This document shows positions 7,793 to 17,600 of a stretch of 22,607 nt of DNA, piece after piece (the first letter of the stretch is position 1; the number at the start of each line of letters is the position of its first letter). This DNA is from an uncultured Clostridia bacterium (GTDB taxonomy: Bacteria > Bacillota > Clostridia > Christensenellales > UBA1242), in NCBI GenBank assembly GCA_947623795.1, contig CANQHS010000008.1, positions 1 to 22,607 of the forward strand. The letters are read 5' to 3'. The notes beneath the pieces were generated by a model. The model was not told the origin of the DNA. It worked only from the letters and a program-made list of their open reading frames with translations, and made no database searches. Both the position numbers and the translations under genes were made by a program.

Positions 7793-7820
7793 AAAAAATG
7801 CGAAAATTTTCGCATTTTTT
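7793..7820. terminator. Perfect bidirectional terminator between groEL and valS
   Basis: A 28-base perfect palindrome has arms AAAAAATGCGAAAA and TTTTCGCATTTTTT. T runs on both strands suit both converging genes, groEL ending at 7774 and valS ending at 7838. Confidence 0.85.
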
Positions 7821-7837
7821 AATTTTTTTGCAAATTT

Positions 7838-10255
7838 TTATTGATTTTCAACAATTTTTCCAATTACAACATCAAAATTTCCGAGTTGCAAATTGAGATT
7901 TCTTATTCCGCAAACTGCTTTGATGTCCGCTTCGCACTCGCGAATGAAATCTAGTTGTGGATTAAAAATTGTAACTTCTTCAATTTCAGTTTTAAGGCTT
8001 AATTTGTTTTCGCTCTTGAATTGTCTTATTTTTGATACGATATCAATGACTAAATCTCCTTTTTTGATTATGTCTTCATTTTCGATTGAAATAGGGGATA
8101 GAGTGGTCAAGTGAATCGACTTTTCTTTTTCAAAAGTTCTAAAATAGTTTTGATAAATTTCTTCCGCAATATGTGGCATTGTTATTCCAATCAACTGCAA
8201 CATCCTAAACAAAACGTTATAGCACGCCCATTGCGCGCTTTCCTTTGCTGCTTCGCCATAAATTTCTGGTTTGTATAGTCTGTTTTTTACAAGTTCAATG
8301 TAGTTATCGCAGAAGAAGTAGAAGAATTTTTCAATTTCAGCTTTTGCATATCCCATTTCAACATCTTGATAGAAAGCAAAAGTTTTAGAGTACGCTTCGT
8401 TGAATTTATGCATGATGTATCTATCCATTGGAAGAATATTTTTTGGCTTTCTAGGAGTGTAATCGTATAGGAAACTTAAAACAAATTTGCTCCCGTTCCA
8501 AATTTTATTTAATAACTTATAGCCGTCTTTAAGCACATCTTCGTTCATCAAACAATCTCTGCCATAAGCGCCCGTTGCACTAAAATATCTAACAACATCT
8601 GCACCATAATTTTTAAATATTTCGTTCAAACTCATTTTGCTGTTAGAAAGGTGCTTGCTTATTTTTATGCCTTTGTCTGCCATAAGCCAGCCGTTGATGA
8701 TGAGAGACTTCCAAGGCAAAGTTCCTTGATGATAATATGCTTTAATGATTGTCCTAAGGCACCAAGTTGTAATAATATCTCGCCCAGCAAAACGCATATC
8801 CATAGGAATAAGTTTGTTTGCGGCTTGTTCATCCTCTGCCCAATTTGTATTGATTTGTGGGGTCACCGAACTTGTTGCCCAAGTGTCCATAACATCAGTT
8901 TCTGGAATAAATTTGTTCGAGCCGCAATCACATTTTCCATTATATGAAGTGGAAAGTGGATTGACAGGCAAATCTTTTATGTCAGCAAAATGTGGCTTTC
9001 CACAATCTTCACAATACCAAACAGGGAAAGGCACGCCAAAATATCTTTGACGAGAAATGCTCCAATCTTGATTTAGATTGCTAACCCAAGACATATATCT
9101 TGTTTTCATTCCCTCAGGGTGCCAGATTAATTCATTTCCAAGTTCAGCCCATTTTTGTTTTAATTCTGGGGTGGAAGTGCGGATAAACCACTGCTTTTTT
9201 GTTAAAAATTCAATAGGTTGTTCGCATCGCTCGTGAACTTTAACGCTATGCGTGATTGCGTCTTGCTTAAATAAATAACCTTGTTCTTTAAGGTCCTCAA
9301 TGACAGCCTTCCTTGCATCAACAGATTTCATGCCGGCATATTTCCCGCAAATTTCTGTCATGCGGCCGCCGTCATCAATGGCTTGCTTTAGTTCAAGCTT
9401 ATATTCCTTCCACCACTCGACGTCTGTTTGGTCGCCAAAAGTGCAGCACATAACGATTCCCGTGCCTTTATCAATTCCAACTTTGCTGTCCGCATAAATT
9501 TTAACAACACGGTCCTCAAAAAGTGGAACTTTAACAAGTTTCCCAACCAAGTGAGAGTAGCGCGCATCGTCTGGATTTACAAATATTGCAACGCATGCTG
9601 GCAAAAATTCTGGCCTAGTTGTCGCGATAGGAATTGTGCCGCTCTTGTCGGCAAGTTTGAAATTGAGATAGTTAAACACACTGTCCAACTCTTTGTCTTC
9701 CAACTCAAACATAGCAACACTTGTGCGGCATTTCGTGCACCATGGTCCCGGCTTGTTTTCTCTATATGCAATGCCCTTTTTCGCCAATTCAATAAATGAT
9801 TTTTGGCTTGTTTTTTGGCTTCGAGTGTCAATCGTGTTATAACTTAGCGACAAATCGCAACTCATGCCCGAACGCATCATCAAGTCTCTATATTTTTGAT
9901 TGTATCCAGCCACCATGTCAAGAGCAATTTGTGTGAATTCTTCTCTTGGAAGAGTGTGCGCACGAATATTTTTTACTTTTTCAACTAATAACTCAGTTGG
10001 CAAACCATTGTTGTCGAACCCGAGCGGATAAAAAAGATTTTTGCCCTGCATCCTATTGAAACGGGCAATCATATCTGCCTGGCTAAACCCATAAATGTGT
10101 CCAATATGCAATTCACCGCTCACTGTTGGTGGCGGAGTGTCGATTGAGAAGGTTGGCTTTTTAGAATCGGGGTCGAATTTATAAATCCCTTCATTTTTCC
10201 AAAACTCTTCCCATTTAAGTTCTTTTTCTTCAATGTTATATTTGTTATCTAGCAT
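7838..10255 (-). CDS. valS: Valyl-tRNA synthetase, archaeal/rickettsial (type 2) form
   Basis: This 805-residue class I enzyme joins valine to tRNA-Val in the cytoplasm. The HIGH box is at residues 50-53 and the KMSKS loop reads KISKH (531-535). An editing (CP1) domain carries TTRPEF and GTGIVMCCTFGDQTDVEWW. Cysteine pairs WCTKC (173, 176), CEDC (415, 418) and CDC (442, 444) suggest zinc binding. RQRYFGVPFPVWYC and DTWATSSVTPQI follow, then an all-helical anticodon domain. Ordinary bacterial ValRS has GTDHAGIATQ after the HIGH box. Here it is GFDNNGLPTE (79-88), as in archaeal and Rickettsia enzymes. The protein also lacks the C-terminal coiled-coil arm of standard bacterial ValRS (about 880-950 residues). 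The start is backed by AGGAGA about five bases upstream and a clear promoter. There is no T-box leader. Confidence 0.95.
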   Translation of the reverse strand: MLDNKYNIEEKELKWEEFWKNEGIYKFDPDSKKPTFSIDTPPPTVSGELHIGHIYGFSQADMIARFNRMQGKNLFYPLGFDNNGLPTELLVEKVKNIRAHTLPREEFTQIALDMVAGYNQKYRDLMMRSGMSCDLSLSYNTIDTRSQKTSQKSFIELAKKGIAYRENKPGPWCTKCRTSVAMFELEDKELDSVFNYLNFKLADKSGTIPIATTRPEFLPACVAIFVNPDDARYSHLVGKLVKVPLFEDRVVKIYADSKVGIDKGTGIVMCCTFGDQTDVEWWKEYKLELKQAIDDGGRMTEICGKYAGMKSVDARKAVIEDLKEQGYLFKQDAITHSVKVHERCEQPIEFLTKKQWFIRTSTPELKQKWAELGNELIWHPEGMKTRYMSWVSNLNQDWSISRQRYFGVPFPVWYCEDCGKPHFADIKDLPVNPLSTSYNGKCDCGSNKFIPETDVMDTWATSSVTPQINTNWAEDEQAANKLIPMDMRFAGRDIITTWCLRTIIKAYYHQGTLPWKSLIINGWLMADKGIKISKHLSNSKMSLNEIFKNYGADVVRYFSATGAYGRDCLMNEDVLKDGYKLLNKIWNGSKFVLSFLYDYTPRKPKNILPMDRYIMHKFNEAYSKTFAFYQDVEMGYAKAEIEKFFYFFCDNYIELVKNRLYKPEIYGEAAKESAQWACYNVLFRMLQLIGITMPHIAEEIYQNYFRTFEKEKSIHLTTLSPISIENEDIIKKGDLVIDIVSKIRQFKSENKLSLKTEIEEVTIFNPQLDFIRECEADIKAVCGIRNLNLQLGNFDVVIGKIVENQ

Positions 10256-10276
10256 TTTTATCTCCTAAACTAGGTG

Positions 10277-10305
10277 ATTATAACATAAATAAAATAAAAA
10301 ATCAA
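10277..10305 (-). promoter_or_regulatory. valS promoter
   Basis: On the minus strand TTGATT (10300-10305) and TATAAT (10277-10282) are separated by exactly 17 bases. Transcription would start near 10270, leaving a leader of about 15-20 bases that holds only the AGGAGA ribosome site. That is too short for a T-box. Confidence 0.8.
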
Positions 10306-10375
10306 CTAGATAAATTAATAAGTGAATATAATAGATTAAATTTTAATTGTATATAGATTTGAACGTTGGCGCAAT

Positions 10376-10403
10376 AAAAAGGTCGGCGCTGGGCCGACTT
10401 TTT
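10376..10403. terminator. GC-rich terminator hairpin of the candidate small RNA
   Basis: GTCGGC (10382-10387) pairs with GCCGAC (10393-10398) around a 5-base loop. The minus strand continues into C and five T (10376-10381), the plus strand into TTTTT (10399-10403). It is the most GC-rich hairpin in an otherwise AT-only region. The nearest gene ends are far away, so it probably serves the minus-strand small RNA. Confidence 0.75.
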
Positions 10404-10476
10404 CTTTTGTGTTTTATAAATTTTTCATTTGTAAATTATGTATTTATCTTTTGTGAATTAAAACTTTATCTTTTGT
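10398..10476 (-). repeat. Four A-rich 13-bp motifs at 22-bp spacing
   Basis: Read on the minus strand: ACAAAAGATAAAG (10464-10476), ACAAAAGATAAAT (10442-10454), ACAAATGAAAAAT (10420-10432) and ACAAAAGAAAAAG (10398-10410). The motif starts are exactly 22 bases apart, while the 9-base spacers differ. The last copy runs into the 5' arm of the terminator. Confidence 0.8.
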
Positions 10477-10484
10477 ACACTTCT

Positions 10485-10513
10485 ATATTATGGGATTCGA
10501 CAGTATTTGTCAA
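10485..10513 (-). promoter_or_regulatory. Strong minus-strand promoter, no coding gene directly downstream
   Basis: On the minus strand, consensus TTGACA (10508-10513) is followed after 17 bases by TAATAT (10485-10490). It points left, away from ksgA. The nearest coding gene in that direction is valS, which has its own promoter beyond a terminator. Confidence 0.65.
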
Positions 10514-10604
10514 GAAAATTTACAATAAAAATTTTTAACATTTTATGGGAAATTTTAAAAATTTTTGCCAAATTTTGTATTTTTTTGATAAATTTCGTAA
10601 AATG

Positions 10605-10634
10605 TTGCAAAAAAATTTACAAATTTGATAAAAT
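10605..10634 (+). promoter_or_regulatory. Possible ksgA promoter
   Basis: TTGCAA (10605-10610) and TAAAAT (10629-10634) are 18 bases apart. Transcription would start about 10 bases before the ksgA ATG, leaving no room for a ribosome-binding site, and none is seen. The -10 lies in the loop of an inverted repeat, TTTACAAA (10616-10623) with TTTGTAAA (10635-10642). The region is very AT-rich, so chance matches are likely. Confidence 0.35.
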
Positions 10635-10650
10635 TTTGTAAAATAAAAAT

Positions 10651-11436
10651 ATGGAAAAAATAAACTACAAAAAGAGTCTTGGTCAAAATTTTTTGTACGA
10701 TAAAAATTTGTTAAACGCAATAGCATCGGACGGCTTAGTTGATTCTTCATCAACCGTACTTGAAATTGGTGCGGGAGCGGGAACGCTAACTCGAGTGCTG
10801 TGTGAAAGGGCGAAAAGAGTTGTATCTTTTGAAATAGATTTGAGTTTGAAACCTAGATTGGACGAATTAACAAACGAATTTATAAATTTGGAAATGCACT
10901 ATCAGGATTTTATGGAATCTGATTTAAACGCGCTTGACCTTAAGTCGGCAAGAGTGGTTGCAAATATTCCTTATTATATAACCACGCCAATAAGTTTTAA
11001 ATTGGTGGACAACATAGACAAATTTAAGTCCATTTTAGTGCTAATTCAAAAGGAAGTGGCAGAGAGATTTGCCGCTCAGCCAAAAACAAAAGATTATGGA
11101 ATAACAAGTGTCATTTTGCAATCAATTTTTGATGTAAAAATCACTCGAATTGTAAAAAAAGAGTGTTTCACTCCAAGCCCTAAAGTAGATAGTGCTTTGG
11201 TGTTGCTCGTTCCGCATAATAAATATAAAATTGGCAATTTCGTTGAATTTAAGCAATTTGTTCACTCGGCATTTGCCATGCGGCGAAAAACGCTTGTAAA
11301 CAATCTAAAAAATGATTTTGACAAGCAAAAAATTGTTGACGCATTAAAAATTTTAAATTTTAACGAAAACGCCCGTCCGGAAGAAATTGATGTTAAAAAT
11401 TTTATAAATTTATTCAAAATGTTAAAAAATGCATAA
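10651..11436 (+). CDS. rsmA: 16S rRNA (adenine-1518/1519) dimethyltransferase KsgA/RsmA
   Basis: This 261-residue enzyme uses S-adenosylmethionine to dimethylate two adjacent adenines in the 3' terminal helix of 16S rRNA, a late step of 30S subunit assembly. Family motifs are in order: KSLGQNFLYD (8-17), the SAM-binding loop EIGAGAGTLT (38-47), acidic E61 in FEID, the catalytic NIPYY (105-109), FTPSPKVDSAL, and the C-terminal FAMRRKTLVNNL. The length is near the usual 260-280. The start gives the standard N-terminus but has no Shine-Dalgarno site and may lie only about 10 bases from the transcription start. The common Firmicutes upstream neighbour rnmV is absent. The gene ends inside a terminator stem. 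Confidence 0.95.
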   Translation: MEKINYKKSLGQNFLYDKNLLNAIASDGLVDSSSTVLEIGAGAGTLTRVLCERAKRVVSFEIDLSLKPRLDELTNEFINLEMHYQDFMESDLNALDLKSARVVANIPYYITTPISFKLVDNIDKFKSILVLIQKEVAERFAAQPKTKDYGITSVILQSIFDVKITRIVKKECFTPSPKVDSALVLLVPHNKYKIGNFVEFKQFVHSAFAMRRKTLVNNLKNDFDKQKIVDALKILNFNENARPEEIDVKNFINLFKMLKNA

Positions 11437-11462
11437 AAAATTCAAAAATTATGCATTTTTTT
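11424..11462 (+). terminator. ksgA terminator
   Basis: AAAAAATGCATAA (11424-11436), which contains the ksgA stop codon, pairs with TTATGCATTTTTT (11449-11461) around a 12-base loop. A T run ends at 11462. Confidence 0.8.
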
Positions 11463-11551
11463 GTTAATTTTAAAAAATTTTTTTAATTTTTTTCTTGTTT
11501 TTTATATTTCATTTTAGAAATTAAATTTAATTTTTATTTGAGAATTTTTGT

Positions 11552-11580
11552 TTGACTTTAAATTTATATATTTATATAAT
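11552..11580 (+). promoter_or_regulatory. Promoter of the giant surface-protein gene
   Basis: TTGACT (11552-11557) and TATAAT (11575-11580) are separated by exactly 17 bases. Transcription would start near 11587, giving a leader of about 45 bases with the strong ribosome site AGGTGGGG at 11622-11629. Confidence 0.8.
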
Positions 11581-11632
11581 TATTTTGTAATATTTTGTAG
11601 ATAATAATAAAAACGCAATTTAGGTGGGGAAT

Positions 11633-14600
11633 ATGGGGAAAAAGATTTTAAAAGTCACAGCAATCGTGCTGGCCTCCGTGATTGGTTTCGTGGGGGTGGT
11701 CATTGGCATTATGGCGGCAATGGGCAAATTTAAAAAGCCTATTGTGTATCCAGATCATTTGTCGTTTGCAGAAAATGAGCAATTAATTGTTGATAACAAC
11801 GAAGGAGAAAAGCATTCGTTTATTTTGTCCGCAACGAGCGATAGCGGGGAAGAAGTAAATCAAAAATCTTGTTACATATGGTTCACCTTAGGCGGCAATT
11901 TGATTACTCTTGACGAAAGATATACAATGGACAGCCACGGCAGATACAAAGTTGATTGCAACACTCCAATCTATTATACAGTTAACAAAGATGTTGAAAA
12001 TTATTATCAATATTCAAATTATGGCTTGGTGCAAATTCGCGCAAGAGATAGCCGCGAAATTGTAAACTCAGATGTTTTCAATTTGTGGATTGATAGGGAT
12101 GTTGAATATATCTATCTTGACGAATATTCCGAAAATTATGAGTCAGCCACAAAAGAGCAGAATGTTAGATTAAATATAAACCAAGATTTATATTTTTCTA
12201 ATTTTGCAGCAAATCCATATTCGCTAAATCCGGTTAGCAACCGCGATCCAAAAGAAGTTGAAATTTATTATTATGACAATTCGCCCGAACTAATTGATCA
12301 TTATGTCCCATTGTCCGATGGCCTAAATGATGTTATCTTTTGGGATGATGAAAATGATTGCTATTATTTTAAATCGCAAAATAGTGGCGAAAGTTATACC
12401 TTTAAAATTGCAGTTTTTAAGTCATATGCTGCCAAAGATGAATATGAAAACACTGTTCAAAATCCGCAAATTCCAGACTACACAAATCGCGTCAACAGCA
12501 TGATTAGCACAACTCTCACAATCGATGTCGAAAGCAAAGATGTGGATAGTGTGTCAATCGAAAATTCTGTAAATTTGGATTTGTATAAAGAAAGCAGTTT
12601 CAGCGTTAACGAAATCGGCCTTAAGATGAGAAAGGGCTCAACCGAAATAGAGGACCGCTACACCGAACTTAACTTTGGCTTGATTGAAAGCACAAACCGC
12701 ACAAATTGGCTACAAAATGGCATCACTTTTGTTAGCGAAAACGAAGGAGATGACTATAATGTTGTCATAAATGATAACCTTGTTAGATTAACTGGCTTCA
12801 CATCTCTCGGCATAGCGGACAATAGTTATCAATATTCGATTGAATCTACTACTGACGCATATCAATTGAGATTACAAAGTGGGCAAATCACATTTAATAT
12901 AAATTTGGGCAGCAGCAATGATGCGGACGGAAATAGAATTGAAATTGGCAACAAAATTTCAATCAAGAGCCTTTCATTTACCAATGCTGGACAAACTGTA
13001 AATCTTGTATGCTCAAACGGATTGGCGTTTGTTGATACAACTGGCGACGCAACATATTCAATCAAAGCATTAAAAACAGGCAGTTATCTTGGCTTCTTTA
13101 ACGCAGAAACATCAAATAGATTTGTTTTAGCAAACGAGTTTGATTTTGAAGTTGTCAACACAACGGGAACTAAAAAAGATAAAACCTTTACAATCCTAAC
13201 AAAGAACACGGTTGACGATATGTCAAAATTGCGCTTGGGCGTGCTGGCTGTCAATAGCGATGGAAAACTATATTCTGCGTTCACAAATTTAACCATCACG
13301 CCAAAAGACGATGAGCCAACTTTTAATAGTTCGCTTGTAACTAACAATCAGTTTGATTTAAACATCAATTTTGAAAACGAGGGCGAAGATTACAACACAA
13401 TTTATAACACCATTCCGCTTTCCGAAATATTGAACGAAAACACAAGTTCATATAACAATTTTGTGCTTGTAACCTTAGAAGGCACAACCGAAGTTTTAAC
13501 TTATAACAGAATCAAATATAACTTTAATGAATCCACTTATGTTTTGGTTGGCTATTTTGATAACGGAACATTTAAAAACGAAGTTAAAGTTAGCGAAGGC
13601 GCAATCGGATATAACGCAAAATTATATCTTCTTCAACTCAAAACGGGCTATAACTCATCCGTTCAAGAATTTTTGAACAATTTGTTGTCCGCACAAGATG
13701 ATGACGAGCGCGATATCATTTTAAATGACGAAAATGTTTATAAAAATTATATTCAAGAGAATCGTGCATTAACTGTCAACCTAAAATACGATTTCAAGGC
13801 GGAATATTTGACCGCCGAATATGACGCCGAAGGCAACGACAACTATATGGTTAATGGAGACATCGTTAAATTCGTAGAAAGCACAAATGATCACAAAATT
13901 TATGTCACATCTAAAATCCCAGAGATGCTAAGAAAGGCACAATTATCTCAAGACAACATACAAATTTTAATCAATGGCGTAATATCCGCTGGGGTTAGCA
14001 TTTCTAATATCACAATAATCAATGTGGAGTATGAAGAAAATGGCAATTCGCCTCGCGTGATTATAACATTTAACACGGGTGCGTTTGCTCTTGATAGGAA
14101 TTTCCAAATTCAATTGAACAAAAATGGACAAAATGTTACAACGGAAAAAGCATTTAACATAATTTCCGATGCACCAGATAGCATTGTTTTGTTGGAAAAG
14201 ACGGAAGGAACGGAAACCACAATAAATGAATATGCGTTGTCCGCAACCGAAGAAGAAGCTCAAGAAAACAATGTTAAGTTGGCAGTTGAAATCGGCTACG
14301 ATCAAAATGTATATACATACACATATTCTTATGTTGATAGTCTAGGCAACAAGCACGAAGTTAGCTACGATATTTTTGCTAAATTGTTTAATTCAGAATA
14401 TCAAGGCACAACAGATAATGGCTTTGTTGGCAGCCCAAGATGGCTTGATAAAACTTATAGTTTAAGCTATAAATTGATGGGAGAAGACAAAATCTTTGAT
14501 CTATCAAATTTGCTAGAGACAGAAACTCAATCTCAACCTGTTATCCATGCGGGCAAGCAAGTGATTGAAATCTCTGCGGGCGATGCTAAGGGATACATTT

Positions 14601-17600
14601 TGCTTGAAATCACTGCTTTAGAAAATTTCAAATTGAATTTAAGAAATAGTGGCAGCATTGTTACATCAACAGATACTGTCACCCTAGACGAGGTTTTGAG
14701 TTATTATTATGATGTAAATTACAATGGAACATACGATGACGGCGATATTAATTTAATTGATAAACTTAACCTAGAGGACATCTACAATGTTCAATTTGGT
14801 GGCGGAATTGGCACAATTGAAATCAAAAAATATGATAGCGAAGGGCAAGAGGATTTAGATGCTCAAAAACCAAGCAAAATCGAAATTTGGACCACTCAAA
14901 AAACGGGAACGGAAGAACAAAAAACCAAGATTCTCACTGCCGAAAGGAAACTAAAGGACGAAAAAGAAGTTTGGACATTTACGCGTGAAAGTTTCAAAAA
15001 TACAAGTTTAAGTTTCAACTTTAACATCAACGACCAAACTCAAGAAAAACCAACACAATGTTTCATTCGTTTTGTTAGTAATTTCATGGTGGAACAAAAT
15101 GAAAAATACACCAAATTATATCAAGGCACAAAAATTAATTTATATAAGCCATATGATTCAAACACTGGCAGTTATTCTGGCGAACCATTGTTTAAAATCA
15201 CTTCAACAAATTCAGACACATCAACTCTTAAATACACAGTTGATGTTGTAATTAATGGCGACAAAACCGATATCGAATTTGAAGGTGACGGAAGTTATCT
15301 GTTTGCAAGTGCTGGCGAGTATGTATTTAACTTCTACACTAGTGACACAGTGCGTGAAACTCCAGACATCAGTTTCGCTGTTAAAGTTGTTCCAAATGTT
15401 GTGTTAGTTCCAACAGCTGAAAACGAAATTGACTCAGATTCACAAAATATTGATGCAAACCATTATTTCGAATTGAAATCATTTGACACAAACATAACAT
15501 ATGGCACAGTTGTTAATGGCGCTGTTGCATTATACGATGAAAGTCACTATGCAAACGATGTAGCTTTGGATGAAAAATTGTCTATTGAGTGTGACACTCT
15601 TGACGATGATAATGAAAAACTCATAACTTATGGCAATAGCAAATTTAGCACGGGCTGGATTAAAGAAATTGGAGCAAGTAAAGTTGCAACACTAAAATTT
15701 TATTATACAGATGGGGAAAAATACGATTTAGGCGAACTCCAATTGACAGTTGTCAACAAATATGGAATTAATATTGACAAAACAGCAGACTGCTTCAAAG
15801 ATAATGCATTCCACTTTATGTCACAAGTGGAATATGATGAAAACCTATTTACAATAACAGACACAGAAACAAACACAGAATTTAAATTAACTAGAATAGA
15901 AACCGAAAATGGAATATTTGAATTTTCAGTTGCAGAAAATCAATTCAAACTAAATTCATTAATAAATTCACATTTCAACTCTGTTGAATTGACATTCATT
16001 TATCAAAATGCGGACGCCAGCAAAGAATTAATTTATAAAAACTATGTTGGCAAGGATGCTGTAACGATTGTGTTAGAGCCTTATTTCCCAGCGCAACGAA
16101 CAGACAAAACTTACTACACCGGTGACGAAATTGATTTGATTGCAGATATATTTGAAGATGCTCAAACAACTATTGAAAATCAAGGATTTATCGAAAGTTT
16201 ATTAATAACAGGAATTGAGTTTAACGATGTTTATGACGATTTAACAGTGGCAAAATTGTTCACCAATTATGCCGATATCATCAACAATAATGGCTATCAT
16301 AGTGGCGGAACATTGGAAAATATTAAAGCACAAATTGTGAATAATATAAATTACAATAGCATTAGTTTGTCTATAACATATCAAATTAAATATACGGGTG
16401 ACGATACTTATAGCAATACAATAACTATAACTGTTTATAATAGACAAAAGTTGGAATTTAACTATCCTTTCAAAGGCTTTAGCGAAGACCAAGTTGGCAT
16501 GAGAATTCTTGGCGAGGACAACACTTGGACAAATTCAACAATCGCAATCGAAAACTATGAGCCTGTCAGATTGGGGCAAACGATAACTTTTGATGTGGAT
16601 AACGAACTTTGCGTGACCCGTGCGGATATGTTGGAAAATGGCTTAAATGTTAAAAATAAAAATTTGGAAATTTCCGTTGTCGGCTATTCAAACACTCCAA
16701 CAACTCGAGCTTATTTTGAAGCAAACAATGTTGTCATCGGCACAAATAGTGTAACATTCAACTATAGCAACAACTTTAACAATGGCTATTTCATGCTTAA
16801 ATTGACAACTGAATCTGGTTTCACAGGCTATTATTATGTGCGTGTTCAAAACACAAGAAATGGGGATTTGCGCGATAAAATAAAAACCGCATCAAAAAAT
16901 GTGCAAATAGATAATGAAATCATAACATTTAAAGATGCTTTAAAAGATATTGACACTTCATATTTAACTACTAATTATAATTTCACAACAACAAACATAA
17001 ACAATGTTGAATTCTATCTATTAGACGTGCAATCCAATGATGAAAATGTTAAATTTGATGACAATATTTTATCTGGATTTGGCATTGAAGGAATTAAAAG
17101 ATATGAAAAAATAGATAAAACAACATCAATTCCAGAGCAAAATAATTATGTGAAATTAAGGCTTGCATTAATTAACAATCCACAAGATATGCAACATGCT
17201 GGGCAAATTTTCTGCTTTGGCATTTTGGATTTGTATTTGCAACCAAAAGTTAGCGAAACTGTCAAGGATGAATATAAAGACAGAATCCAAGATCAAATAG
17301 ACGGAATTAAATCTGGCGAATATAAGGCAGAGATCAAAGAAATCAACACGATTACTGACCCATTTATTGATAGTTTGTTAGGACAAGGTACATTTAAAAG
17401 TATCGAATTAACAAATGTAAGCGAAGGTTTCGATTTAGAGGGAAATAATATTGACTATAATGGCACGCATGTTGTAAGTGTAACAGTAGGAACTGACGGA
17501 AATGTTGTATTCAACAAATATGTTTCAGAAGACTTGTTCTTCACAGCAGTTTACACATACACTAATGGCGGTTATGACTTCATATTAAAAATCAATTACA

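Larger units (their letters stand above)
10374..10478 (-). ncRNA. Candidate small RNA of about 105 nt with four 22-nt repeats
   Basis: A minus-strand promoter (TTGACA, 17 bases, TAATAT) predicts a start near 10478. A terminator hairpin, GTCGGC - CCAGC - GCCGAC followed by CTTTTT, predicts an end near 10374. Between them the RNA is nearly all A, U and short purine runs and is probably single-stranded. It carries four copies of a motif close to ACAAAAGATAAA at a constant spacing of 22 nt. The only ATG frame inside encodes four residues (MKNL), so it is unlikely to be an mRNA. It ends about 70 bases before the separate valS promoter, so it looks like its own unit, although readthrough into valS (attenuation) is possible. 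It matches no RNA family I know (not 6S, SRP, tmRNA, RNase P or T-box). The repeats suggest a decoy binding several copies of one protein or RNA partner; that is inference. Confidence 0.55.
10256..10650. other. 395-base valS-ksgA intergenic region, overview
   Basis: This is the longest stretch without a gene. Reading left to right it holds the valS promoter (10277-10305), a GC-rich hairpin with T runs on both sides (10376-10403), four 22-base repeats (10398-10476), a minus-strand promoter (10485-10513) and then very AT-rich sequence with a weak ksgA promoter. The only open frame I see across it (10347-10538, plus) has no ribosome site and no recognisable product. Confidence 0.7.

Noticed and set aside
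10256..10376. T-box riboswitch expected upstream of a tRNA synthetase gene
   Set aside because: No T-box bulge-like sequence or long structured leader is present, and the valS promoter leaves a leader of only about 20 bases.
10347..10538. 63-residue plus-strand open frame in the valS-ksgA gap
   Set aside because: It has no ribosome site, shows no recognisable features, and covers the opposite strand of the small-RNA promoter, repeats and terminator.
11624..11632. GTG start nine bases upstream for the giant protein
   Set aside because: This GTG is part of the Shine-Dalgarno sequence AGGTGGGG that serves the ATG at 11633.
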